Origin: a bacterium
GTDB taxonomy: Bacteria; Armatimonadota; Zipacnadia; Zipacnadales; Zipacnadaceae
Direction of reading: 5' to 3'
Length of the DNA stretch: 15,178 nt
Assembly (NCBI GenBank): GCA_030607655.1
Contig: JAUWJN010000019.1
Location: 1-15,178 of the forward strand
Position numbers and translations under genes: made by a program. The notes under the pieces are model-generated. The model saw only the letters and a list, made by a program, of their open reading frames with translations, ran no database searches and was not told where the DNA came from. Shown piece after piece: positions 1-6,925 of this stretch (position 1 is the stretch's first letter; every line of letters starts with the position of its first letter).

Positions 1-1
1 G

Positions 2-439
2 GAAGTGGTGGACCTCGCCCACGCCCAGGGCGTCCCCTTTATCAAGCATACCGACGGCAATTTGTGGCCCATTCTGGATATGATTGTGGATACCGGCATT
101 GACTGCCTGAACCCACTGGAGCCTATCACGCATATGGACATTGGCGAGATTAAGGCTAAATACGGCGACCGGATTGCTTTGGCCGGGACTGTTGACTGCG
201 GCGAGCTCCGCTCCCGGGGTACGCCTGAGGAGGTCGAGGAGGCAGTCAAGGAGACCATCGCCAAGGCGGCGGTAGGTGGTGGGCATATATTGGGTTCCAG
301 TAACAGTATCCATCCGGCCGTCAGACCTGAGAATTATCGGGCTATGGTTGAGGCCGGCCGCCGCTGGGGCCAGTATCCCCTTGATCCGCAGATGGTAGAG
401 GAGTATCAAACCAAGAATTACATCGCTAAGTATGTGTAG
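2..439 (+). CDS. Uroporphyrinogen decarboxylase (URO-D) family protein, C-terminal part
   Basis: The reading frame is open at the left edge, so only about the last 145 residues are present. The visible part has the features of the C-terminal half of a URO-D TIM barrel: a HTDGNLWPI strand, a CLNPLEP segment, a GDRIALAGTVD strand, a GGGHILGSSNSI loop and a PENYRAMVEAGRRWGQYP tail. The family includes true HemE and many corrinoid-dependent methyltransferases (MtaA/MtbA type) or URO-D-like proteins of unknown substrate. The GSSNSI loop and the PENY..M...G..YP ending look to me more like the non-heme URO-D-like group than HemE, but the substrate-binding N-terminal half is missing, so the role cannot be decided. 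No other heme gene is nearby. It stops 15 nt before the nuclease gene and may be cotranscribed with it. Confidence 0.8.
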   Translation, partial: EVVDLAHAQGVPFIKHTDGNLWPILDMIVDTGIDCLNPLEPITHMDIGEIKAKYGDRIALAGTVDCGELRSRGTPEEVEEAVKETIAKAAVGGGHILGSSNSIHPAVRPENYRAMVEAGRRWGQYPLDPQMVEEYQTKNYIAKYV

Positions 440-454
440 GAGCGAATCGCGGTA

Positions 455-1597
455 ATGGGTGACCTGCGGCTGGTACATACGGCTGATGTCCATCTGGGCC
501 GGTCCAGTGACGCCTTCGGAACAGCAGCCGCCGAGCACAGAAGACGGTTGCAGGAAGCCTTCGGACGCTGCGTGGACCTGTGCCTGGAGCGAAAGGCGTA
601 CCTGTTCATAGTAGCGGGTGACCTGTTTGACAGTCCCCACCCGCCCGAGAGTGCCGCCAGCTTCGTCTGGACTCAACTCTCTCGCCTCAGCCAGGCCCAA
701 CCCCCAATACATTGTGTACTTTTGCCTGGCACCCATGACCCCCTGAAGCCGGGTAGCATCTATAGCCGGTGGCTGGCAGAAGGACTGCCCCCACAGGTAC
801 ATCTGCTTACTCCCGACCAGCCGATGGTGCGGCTGTCTGACCTCGATACGATAGTGTGGGGGCCGGCAACTACCCAAGAAGCCCGCCCGCTGGCGGGACT
901 CCGGCCCGACCCAGAGGCCCGCTTCAATATCGCCGTGGCACACGGTTCAGTGCAGATTCCCGGCGTCATTGACGATGACGAGGCACTGATTACTGAGCAG
1001 GACATAGTTGATAGCGGGATGGACTATGTAGCGTTGGGCCACTGGCACAAGTTCAGCAAGCATATTCACGGCGGGGTGACTGCGTTGTATTCCGGCTCGC
1101 CGGAGATAGTAGCTCTGGACCAGGCCACCCGCGGGGAAGCACTGGTTGTTACGCTCACTACCGACGTTCAGCCTCACTGGGAGCAGGTTGACACGGGCCG
1201 CCTGCAGTACCAGCAGCGGGAGATTAACCTGGCAGAATTTGAGAACCAAGGCGAGTTAGCCGCTGCTCTACTGGAGCACGCCCACCCCGACAAGATACTT
1301 GACGTGCACCTGACTGGTCTGGCCCCCCCTGGGCAACTCGTGGACGCAGACAAGCTGGAAGAGCAATTGGCTGATGGCTTTTTCCGCGTGCGGGTGGTGG
1401 ATGATACACACCTGCCGGTGGAGCAAATTGATGAAAGCCAGTATCCACCCCAGCTAGTGGCGGGACGATTTGTCCAACTGATGAAGCAGCGCATCCAAGA
1501 GGCGCAGCAGCACGGCGACGAAGAGGCACAACAAGTCGCCCGGCAGGCCCTGCAGGTGGGCCTGGCGCTGCTGGAGGGTCGGGAGGTGCTGGGGTGA
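455..1597 (+). CDS. Mre11/SbcD-like DNA repair exonuclease (YhaO type)
   Basis: This 380-residue calcineurin-like metallophosphoesterase is the expected nuclease partner of the Rad50-like ATPase encoded next to it. Mre11/SbcD proteins process DNA ends and hairpins using two Mn ions. The metal-binding motifs run in order: TADVHLG (D11, H13), AGDLFD (55-59), PGTHD (91-95), AHGS (162-165) and LGHWHKF (194-200). The third motif is normally GNHD, so the usual metal-bridging Asn is replaced by Thr here. The C-terminal 150 residues are a charged, helical region of the kind that docks onto the Rad50 coiled coil. The gene ends inside the start of the next gene (GTGA, 4-bp overlap), which implies translational coupling. 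The chosen ATG lies about 12 nt after an AGGAG that overlaps the upstream stop, a rather long spacing, but the conserved first strand (LRLVHTADVH) starts at once, so a later start is unlikely. Confidence 0.88.
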   Translation: MGDLRLVHTADVHLGRSSDAFGTAAAEHRRRLQEAFGRCVDLCLERKAYLFIVAGDLFDSPHPPESAASFVWTQLSRLSQAQPPIHCVLLPGTHDPLKPGSIYSRWLAEGLPPQVHLLTPDQPMVRLSDLDTIVWGPATTQEARPLAGLRPDPEARFNIAVAHGSVQIPGVIDDDEALITEQDIVDSGMDYVALGHWHKFSKHIHGGVTALYSGSPEIVALDQATRGEALVVTLTTDVQPHWEQVDTGRLQYQQREINLAEFENQGELAAALLEHAHPDKILDVHLTGLAPPGQLVDADKLEEQLADGFFRVRVVDDTHLPVEQIDESQYPPQLVAGRFVQLMKQRIQEAQQHGDEEAQQVARQALQVGLALLEGREVLG

Positions 1598-3669
1598 TTA
1601 TCCAGTCACTAAGCCTCCGCAACTTTGGCTGCCTGGCTGATAGGCAGATTGAGTTCGGTCCTCACCTAAACGTTATCCGCGGCCCCAATGAAGCCGGCAA
1701 ATCCACACTCCAGGCGGCCCTGCTCACGCTGCTGTTTGAGAAGGTCACTAGCCGGGCTGGGACAGTGCGTGGCTGGCAGAGCTGGCATGCTCCGGAGATG
1801 TATACGCTGGCGGCGCAGTTCACCGCCACCGGCGAGGAGTGGAAACTCGTTAAGGACTTCGCTGGCAAGCAGACGCATCTGACTAACCTGAGCACCGGCG
1901 GAACCTGGTCCCAACCCGATGCCGTTCAGGAAAAGCTGGCCGAATTGATGGGAACTGCCAGCCGCGCGGTGTACGAGAGCACGGCGGCAATCCGCCAGCA
2001 GGAGATTGCGAAGCTCACCCAGGGTGACCAAATCGGCGAGATGCTGCAGGAAAGAATCTCTGGTTCAGGTCTCAATGTGAGTGTGCCCGGGGTCCTTGAG
2101 AAACTGGGTAACGCGTTAACGGATTTATGGCGGGGGTGGGAGCGGCCAGCGCCGAAGAATCCGGGTCTCATGAAAGTGGCCAAGGATGAGATTGACCGCT
2201 GGCAAAGCAGATGGGATGTGCTGCGCAGCCAGCGCCAGGAAGTAGAAGCGGCTCACCAGCGGCTGGCGGAGTGCCGAGAAGAATTGACAAAGTTAGAGCC
2301 GGACATTAAGCAGCGCGGACAGTTTCTGGAAAAGGTGGGACAGCGCCGCGAGCTAGAAGCCAAACTGGGGAGGGTGAGCCGTGAGTGGCAAGAGCTGCAT
2401 GAGCGAACAGAACAGGTCGAGAATCTCAAGGAAGAAATCAAGCAAATAACCGGTGAATTAGATGCACTGCCTACCGGGTCGGAAGAACAAGCCGCGAGGC
2501 TAAAAGAGCTGCAAGGTAGCATTACGGCCGCCCCCGAAGAAATTGACTTCCTCCAACATGCACTTGCCGACCTTAAAAGTGCCCAGCAGCAGCTTGCGGA
2601 CATTAATCACTTGTTGCGAAGTACGCAGGACAGGAGTAAGTGGCGAGTGGGGCTGATAGCTGGTGGTTTAGTCATAGCTATTGCTGGTGGTATGGGGGCT
2701 ATCGTCGGGTCGCCCTGGTGGTGGCTACTAGCTGGTGCTGGTGTGTTGTTGGCAATCGTCGGCGCTCTGATACGTCCGGGTGAGGTCGCGGCGCATCTGA
2801 GCAATGAGCGTCAACAAGCTGAGAGCAACCTGGCAGCCGCGGAGCATGGTGTGGAGCTTGCTGGTAGGATAGAGCTCAAACAAGAAGGTTTGCGACGCGA
2901 GTTGAGGTCGGAGGAGCTTGAGGAGCTACGGCAACGCTGTGATGATCTGGCTCTAGAGCGCGCTACCGTCCAAGCGCAACTTGGCTCGGCAGAGCTGGCC
3001 CATATTGATCTGGACTCATTAGAAGAAGACAAATTGAGAAACCAACTGGAACAAGACGAGGCACGCTTGCGGCAACTGGAAGATGATCGGATTATTGCGC
3101 AGACCAAGATTGAACGTTCTGATTACGACACCGAGGAGGAGCTGCGTGCCCAGGAACAGGTTACCGAAGCCGAAAAACGGCTGGGGCGGCGGCAGCGGCA
3201 GGCCCAGGTCTATGAATTGACCCGCGAAGTCCTAGAAGCGGCCTATCAGCAGACGCTGGAGGGATTTACCGAGCCTTTAGAGCAAGCTGTCCAGGAGCTG
3301 CTGCGGCCCATGACCGAGGGACGATACGATCTGGTTCGGGTAGACAATGAATACCTGCAGCCAGTGGTCTTCTCTCCGCAGAAGGGCAAGGAAGCCGATG
3401 AAGATGGTGATCTGAGCACCGCTACTGCCGAGCAGCTCTATCTGGCGGCCCGTCTGGGACTGACCCAACTGCTGTGGCCAGATGAGGGGCCGCCATTGTT
3501 GCTGGATGACCCCCTGGTAAACTTTGATGACCAGCGCCGCCAGGCCACCACCGAACTATTGCGCCAGGTAGCCCAGCATTGCCAAATTTTGCTGTTTACC
3601 TGTTCGGATGAATTTGATAGTTATGCTGACGCGGTTATTGAACTACCCGGCCCATCTGACGTCGCGTAG
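1594..3669 (+). CDS. Rad50/SbcC-like ATPase with central membrane hairpin (YhaN type)
   Basis: This 691-residue protein has a split ABC-type ATPase. The N-terminal lobe carries Walker A GPNEAGKST (30-38) and a probable Q-loop near RQQE (134-137). The C-terminal lobe carries a signature-like LSTATAEQ (607-614), Walker B PLLLDDPL (634-641) and the following NFDDQRR D-loop. The two lobes are separated by coiled coils at roughly 195-345 and 400-555. Between the coils lie two strongly hydrophobic segments (about 351-371 and 374-393) joined by a short GSPWWW turn, predicted as a transmembrane hairpin. No CxxC zinc hook is present. The protein is much shorter than classical SbcC (about 1000 residues) and matches the YhaN-like group by architecture. 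The start is GTG, 7 nt after GGGAGG and overlapping the nuclease stop by 4 bp. It should form a nuclease-ATPase complex with its neighbour for DNA end processing, perhaps at the membrane; the location is inferred from the hydrophobic hairpin. Confidence 0.88.
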   Translation: MIIQSLSLRNFGCLADRQIEFGPHLNVIRGPNEAGKSTLQAALLTLLFEKVTSRAGTVRGWQSWHAPEMYTLAAQFTATGEEWKLVKDFAGKQTHLTNLSTGGTWSQPDAVQEKLAELMGTASRAVYESTAAIRQQEIAKLTQGDQIGEMLQERISGSGLNVSVPGVLEKLGNALTDLWRGWERPAPKNPGLMKVAKDEIDRWQSRWDVLRSQRQEVEAAHQRLAECREELTKLEPDIKQRGQFLEKVGQRRELEAKLGRVSREWQELHERTEQVENLKEEIKQITGELDALPTGSEEQAARLKELQGSITAAPEEIDFLQHALADLKSAQQQLADINHLLRSTQDRSKWRVGLIAGGLVIAIAGGMGAIVGSPWWWLLAGAGVLLAIVGALIRPGEVAAHLSNERQQAESNLAAAEHGVELAGRIELKQEGLRRELRSEELEELRQRCDDLALERATVQAQLGSAELAHIDLDSLEEDKLRNQLEQDEARLRQLEDDRIIAQTKIERSDYDTEEELRAQEQVTEAEKRLGRRQRQAQVYELTREVLEAAYQQTLEGFTEPLEQAVQELLRPMTEGRYDLVRVDNEYLQPVVFSPQKGKEADEDGDLSTATAEQLYLAARLGLTQLLWPDEGPPLLLDDPLVNFDDQRRQATTELLRQVAQHCQILLFTCSDEFDSYADAVIELPGPSDVA

Positions 3670-3738
3670 CGCCATACGGGAAATTCACGATCAGGTCTGA
3701 GCGGGCCCCCCCAACAATATCTTTCTGCCCCTGCTGCC

Positions 3739-3766
3739 CACTGACCACTGTCTACTGGCCACTGTC
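3739..3766. repeat. Degenerate tandem heptamer repeat (four units)
   Basis: Four contiguous 7-bp units read CACTGAC, CACTGTC, TACTGGC and CACTGTC. All share ACTG at the same phase. They fill the space between the convergent ends of the ATPase and methyltransferase genes and stop 2 bp from the latter's stop codon. They resemble the short tandemly repeated heptamers described in cyanobacteria, but four degenerate units are a small sample. Confidence 0.6.
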
Positions 3767-3768
3767 CG

Positions 3769-4521
3769 TTAGGGCTGCTGGGCCTCGCCGGTCATAGGAA
3801 CAAAGCGTACCAGCCAGATTGCGGTCTGCTTCATGCTGCCACCTTCCTTTTCCAGCAAGTACAGTTGCTGGATACCGCTTTCGGGTCCGACCGGAATAAC
3901 CATGCGCCCGCCTTCCTTAAGCTGCTCTACCAGGGGCTGGGGAATCTCCTCGGGGGCACAGGTGACGATGATGCCACCAAAGGGAGCATGCTCGGGCCAG
4001 CCCTGGTAGCCGTCACCACATTTTACGGTTACATTCTCATACCGCAGCCTGGCCAGTCGCTGCGCCGCACTTTTGGCTAATGCTTCAACTATTTCGATAG
4101 TGTAGACGTGCTTGACGATGTGGGCTAGCACGGCCGCCTGATACCCGGAGCCAGTGCCCACTTCCAGCACGATGTGCTCCTTCTGGGGCTTGAGCAACTC
4201 GGTCATCTTGGCCACGATAGACGGAGCGGAGATAGTCTGATCCTCGCCAATAGGCAAGGGGGTATCCAGGTAGGCCAGGGGTCGTACCTCCGGCGGCACA
4301 AATAGATGCCGCCGAGTTGCTTGCATCGCCTTGATAACTGATTCTGTCTGGAGAATCTCCGCGTTTACCAGGGCCTGGACCATAGCCAAGCGCATCTGGC
4401 GGTAATTAGGTGACGGGGTTTCCTGCTCAGTGGCATTGCTGCGGGGAAAGAATACCAATATCAGGCCTACCGCCATCACAACTACGACCGTCAACAATAT
4501 GCCGAGACGTCGCCATGACAT
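3769..4521 (-). CDS. pcm: Protein-L-isoaspartate O-methyltransferase with N-terminal membrane anchor or signal
   Basis: This 250-residue enzyme belongs to the PCMT family, which methylates L-isoaspartyl residues of aged proteins with S-adenosylmethionine so that they can revert to aspartate. Visible motifs are the substrate-side EDQTISAPS (93-100), SAM motif I VLEVGTGSGYQ (118-128), GDGYQGW (169-175), the VTCAPEEIP strand (186-194) and the RFVPMTG tail (239-245). Cytosolic bacterial PCMTs are near 210 residues. This one has about 40 extra N-terminal residues beginning MSWRR and followed by a hydrophobic stretch (about 7-25), a signal anchor or uncleaved signal peptide that would place the catalytic domain outside the cytoplasm by the positive-inside rule. 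The ATG follows a strong AAGGAGGGG at about 6-7 nt on the minus strand, so the extended start is well supported. It is the only minus-strand gene and is transcribed divergently from the small membrane protein. Confidence 0.92.
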   Translation of the reverse strand: MSWRRLGILLTVVVVMAVGLILVFFPRSNATEQETPSPNYRQMRLAMVQALVNAEILQTESVIKAMQATRRHLFVPPEVRPLAYLDTPLPIGEDQTISAPSIVAKMTELLKPQKEHIVLEVGTGSGYQAAVLAHIVKHVYTIEIVEALAKSAAQRLARLRYENVTVKCGDGYQGWPEHAPFGGIIVTCAPEEIPQPLVEQLKEGGRMVIPVGPESGIQQLYLLEKEGGSMKQTAIWLVRFVPMTGEAQQP

Positions 4522-4608
4522 AGCTACCCCTCCTTGATTTAGCCTGTAAATTCCTTATTCGCCAGGGGCAAGCGACCTCCTGCCGCCCTTACGTTTTCCG
4601 CCAATAAC

Positions 4609-4637
4609 TGGACAAAATCTATTTTGCTCAATATTAT
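4609..4637 (+). promoter_or_regulatory. Sigma70-type promoter candidate for the small acidic membrane protein
   Basis: A -35 TGGACA (4609-4614) and a -10 TATTAT (4632-4637) are separated by 17 bp, each matching five of six consensus bases. Transcription would begin near 4644, giving a leader of about 120 nt. Its -10 overlaps a perfect minus-strand -10. Confidence 0.55.
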
Positions 4638-4638
4638 A
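4633..4638 (-). promoter_or_regulatory. Minus-strand -10 element, candidate promoter of the isoaspartyl methyltransferase
   Basis: Read on the minus strand these bases are a perfect TATAAT, sharing five positions with the plus-strand TATTAT. No good -35 is seen at 16-18 bp, so recognition would depend mainly on the -10 or on an activator. It lies about 112 bp upstream of the methyltransferase start. Confidence 0.4.
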
Positions 4639-4674
4639 CCTGCTTGACAAGGTGGAAGGGGAGGAGGAATTCAA

Positions 4675-4748
4675 GTCAAGGCGAAGAAACTAATACTACC
4701 TCAGGTTGTAGACGGGGCAGACATTAGGGGGCACGTCTGCCACTTGAC
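4675..4748 (+). promoter_or_regulatory. Candidate structured 5' leader of the small membrane protein
   Basis: An outer stem GTCAAG/CTTGAC (4675-4680 with 4743-4748) can enclose a short hairpin CTAC/GTAG (4696-4699 with 4708-4711) and a perfect 7-bp hairpin GGCAGAC/GTCTGCC (4716-4722 with 4735-4741, loop 12 nt). The closing strand ends a few bases before the ribosome binding site at 4753-4759, so folding could affect translation. A second CTTGAC at 4643-4648, near the predicted transcript start, could compete for the same GTCAAG. The fold matches no riboswitch class I know, and the outer stem could be chance. Confidence 0.35.
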
Positions 4749-4765
4749 CCAAGGGAGGGACGCAA

Positions 4766-5011
4766 ATGGATCAACGGATCAGCCCAGCGGTTGTAGTAGT
4801 AGTATTGATACTGATCGTGGCCATTGTAGTGGCCTTGTACTTTATGGTGGTGCAGGCCACACCCCAGGTGGTCGGTGATAGCGGGGTAATGCGACCTATC
4901 GGGGCGACGAAGCCAGACAAGGAAGAGGCAGAGGAAACCACCGCCGAGGAAGCGGAAGCTGAGGGGGAGACACCCGCGGCCGAGGATACTGAGCCGTCTC
5001 CCGCCGAATAA
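4766..5011 (+). CDS. Small single-pass membrane protein with acidic tail
   Basis: This 81-residue protein has a short polar N-terminus, one long hydrophobic helix (about 7-29), and a low-complexity tail rich in Glu, Ala, Thr and Pro. The last 31 residues (51-81) contain 14 acidic residues. The tail is probably disordered and, judging by the single N-terminal Arg and lack of positive charge after the helix, probably outside the cytoplasm. No family is recognised. The gene is supported by a good ribosome binding site (GGGAGG at 4753-4758, 7 nt before the ATG) and a promoter candidate. It diverges from the anchored isoaspartyl methyltransferase and is followed 80 nt later by the sugar isomerase gene. 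A membrane-surface role is only inferred from composition. Confidence 0.75.
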   Translation: MDQRISPAVVVVVLILIVAIVVALYFMVVQATPQVVGDSGVMRPIGATKPDKEEAEETTAEEAEAEGETPAAEDTEPSPAE

Positions 5012-5091
5012 GAAGGGAACTCGCGGCCCGCAGGGAAATCTATGGATTTGTTGGTAGAGGAACGCCAACATCACGAAGTGCGAAAGGATAG

Positions 5092-5892
5092 GTGTTTATT
5101 GTGAAACTTGCTTGTCAGGAAGGACTAGTGCCCGGTGATTTACTGGCGGAAAAACTAGCAAATCTAGAAGAATGGGGCTATGAAGGGATTGAACTCAGGA
5201 ACCCGCCGATCTGGGAGAAGGTTGATGAAATCAACGAGGCCTGCGCCGATTCATCGGTTAAGCCCAGCAGCATTTGTGCGGGCTTTCGCGGGACTTTTCT
5301 GGACCCAGACCCCGAGGAGCGGAACCTGGCGATAGAGGATTCCCAGAAAATCCTGTGGGCGGCGGGGCAAATTGGCGCGGTAGGTATGATATGGGTACCA
5401 CTATTTGGCCCGCCCCGGCTGCCGGATTTGTCGCCGTATGCGGATGAGATAGAACTGGAGAAGCGGCTGCTGGTAGAAATCGTCAAGATTTTGGCGGAGG
5501 CGGCGGCTGAAAACAATACCTTGGCCCTGCTGGAGCCGCTAATCCGGTACGAGACCCATTTGCCCAACCGTCTGGAGCAGGCAATAGAGATTATTCAGGC
5601 GGCAGGAGATCCACCAGGAATGAAGATTATGGCTGACTTCTTCCATATGAATACCGAAGAGCCGGATATTGCGGAAAGTATCCGGGCTGCTGGTGACTAC
5701 ATAGCCCATATCCACCTGGCGGACTCCATCAGATGGCTGCCCGGCTATGGCCACACTGACTTCAAATCCGGCTTCCAGGCGCTGGCCGACATCGGGTTTG
5801 ATAAGTATATGGCTTTGGAATGCCATGTACCGGGCGACCCGTATGTTGAGTTGCCTAAGGCAGCCGAGTATCTGCGGGCCCAGATGCCGTAA
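5092..5892 (+). CDS. Sugar phosphate isomerase/epimerase family protein (AP endonuclease family 2 TIM barrel)
   Basis: This 266-residue protein has the xylose-isomerase-like TIM-barrel fold. Likely metal-binding and catalytic residues are E148 in LALLEPL, D182 and H185 in MADFFHM, H208 in HIHLADS and E243 in ALEC, the usual Glu-Asp-His-Glu set for sugar 2-epimerases and isomerases. The PGYGHTDF loop (217-224) corresponds to the common G.G..DF motif before the last strands. The exact sugar cannot be read from sequence. The oxidoreductase gene begins 41 nt downstream; such pairs are common in catabolism of inositols, keto-sugars and sugar acids. The start is uncertain: GTG at 5092 lies only 3 nt after AAAGGA, while an in-frame GTG at 5101 (beginning with KLACQEG) lies 12 nt after it and fits the family's usual N-terminus slightly better. 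Confidence 0.88.
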   Translation: MFIVKLACQEGLVPGDLLAEKLANLEEWGYEGIELRNPPIWEKVDEINEACADSSVKPSSICAGFRGTFLDPDPEERNLAIEDSQKILWAAGQIGAVGMIWVPLFGPPRLPDLSPYADEIELEKRLLVEIVKILAEAAAENNTLALLEPLIRYETHLPNRLEQAIEIIQAAGDPPGMKIMADFFHMNTEEPDIAESIRAAGDYIAHIHLADSIRWLPGYGHTDFKSGFQALADIGFDKYMALECHVPGDPYVELPKAAEYLRAQMP

Positions 5893-5933
5893 CACTTAAT
5901 TGATTGTACTAACTGTAGAAAGGAGTAGTAAAG

Positions 5934-6905
5934 ATGTCAGTGCGAATTGGTTTTGTGGGGTGTGGGGGAATAGCCCATTCCCATATCAACAACCTGACTA
6001 AAATTGAGGGGGCCGAACTGGTGGCGTTCACTGATGTAGTGGGCGAGAAGGCCGAAGCGGCAGCGAAGGAATTTGGGGGAAAGGCGTACGAAAATCACCA
6101 GGCAATGTACGAGGAGGCGGACCTGGATGCCGTCTACATTTGCGTTCCTCCGTTTGCCCATAAAGACGAGGAGATACTAGCTGCCCAGGCGGGCCTGGCC
6201 ATACTTGTGGAGAAGCCGGTAGCTCTGAGTATGGAGCAGGCCAGAGAAATTGAGGCGGCTATTGCTGCTAGCGGCGTCATAAATTGCGCAGGCTATCACT
6301 GGCGCTACTTGCCCCCGGTGCAGAAAGCCAAAGAGCTGTTTGCCGTTGATGACGTCGCTATGGTTATGGGATATTGGCTGGGCGGATTTCCGACAGTGCA
6401 TTGGTGGCGAGTGATGGCCGAGGGTGGGGGACAGATAGTGGAGCAGACTACCCACATTGTAGACCTGTGCCGGTACCTGGCGGGTGAGATAGACACGGTG
6501 TACTCCAGCTTTGCCCTGCGGTGCCTGGGGGATGTGGAGGATATTGATATCACCGATGTAGGAGCCGTAGCGTTGAAATTCAACAGTGGGGCAGTGGGCA
6601 TGATTTGTAACGCTTGCTGTCTGAGTCCGGGGGGCTCCGAGGGCGTACATCTGGTGCTTGATGATGTATGGGTGGAGGTCGGCCCGCGCTCGCTGCTGGT
6701 CAAGGATAACGAGGGCTCGCGCACTGAGACCTTTATCACTGAGTGGCATGCCCGGGAAAGCGAAGTATTCGTGGAGGCAGTGGCGACCAACAATCAGAGC
6801 ATAATCCTATCGGATTATGCCGACGCAGTAAAGTCTCTGGCGGTAAGCCTGGCGGCCAATGAGTCAGCCGCCACCGGCCAGCCGGTGAAGGTAAGCGAGA
6901 TGTAG
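5934..6905 (+). CDS. Gfo/Idh/MocA family NAD(P)-dependent oxidoreductase
   Basis: This 323-residue protein has the two-domain layout of glucose-fructose oxidoreductase and inositol dehydrogenase relatives. The Rossmann fold shows the dinucleotide-binding GCGGIAHSH (9-17), the VYICVPPFAH strand (67-76) and the hallmark EKP (93-95), whose Lys takes part in catalysis. The C-terminal domain begins near NCAGYHWRY (117-125) and has GGGQIVEQTTHIVDLCRYL (164-182), with the conserved H174 and D177. These enzymes oxidise or reduce sugars, inositols and related polyols using NAD(P). It follows the isomerase by 41 nt and has a clear AAAGGAG ribosome binding site before its ATG, so the two probably act in one carbohydrate pathway. 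The substrate is unknown. Length is typical for the family. Confidence 0.92.
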   Translation: MSVRIGFVGCGGIAHSHINNLTKIEGAELVAFTDVVGEKAEAAAKEFGGKAYENHQAMYEEADLDAVYICVPPFAHKDEEILAAQAGLAILVEKPVALSMEQAREIEAAIAASGVINCAGYHWRYLPPVQKAKELFAVDDVAMVMGYWLGGFPTVHWWRVMAEGGGQIVEQTTHIVDLCRYLAGEIDTVYSSFALRCLGDVEDIDITDVGAVALKFNSGAVGMICNACCLSPGGSEGVHLVLDDVWVEVGPRSLLVKDNEGSRTETFITEWHARESEVFVEAVATNNQSIILSDYADAVKSLAVSLAANESAATGQPVKVSEM

Positions 6906-6925
6906 CGATAAGAATTCATCCTTTA

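Noticed and set aside
3865..4080. Plus-strand open frame of 71 codons
   Set aside because: Lies antisense to the methyltransferase coding region and shows no family features.
4644..4649. Perfect TTGACA as a -35 element
   Set aside because: No -10-like hexamer lies 16-18 bp downstream (the sequence there is GAATTC-like); it coincides with the expected start site of the better promoter upstream.
4756..4768. GGACGCAAA-like string resembling part of a cyclic-di-GMP riboswitch
   Set aside because: The other conserved strands of that class are missing and the string overlaps the ribosome binding site and start codon of the small gene.
5036..5049. AAATC/GATTT hairpin after the small membrane protein gene
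   Set aside because: Only 5 bp, AT-rich and without a T tract, so not a convincing terminator.
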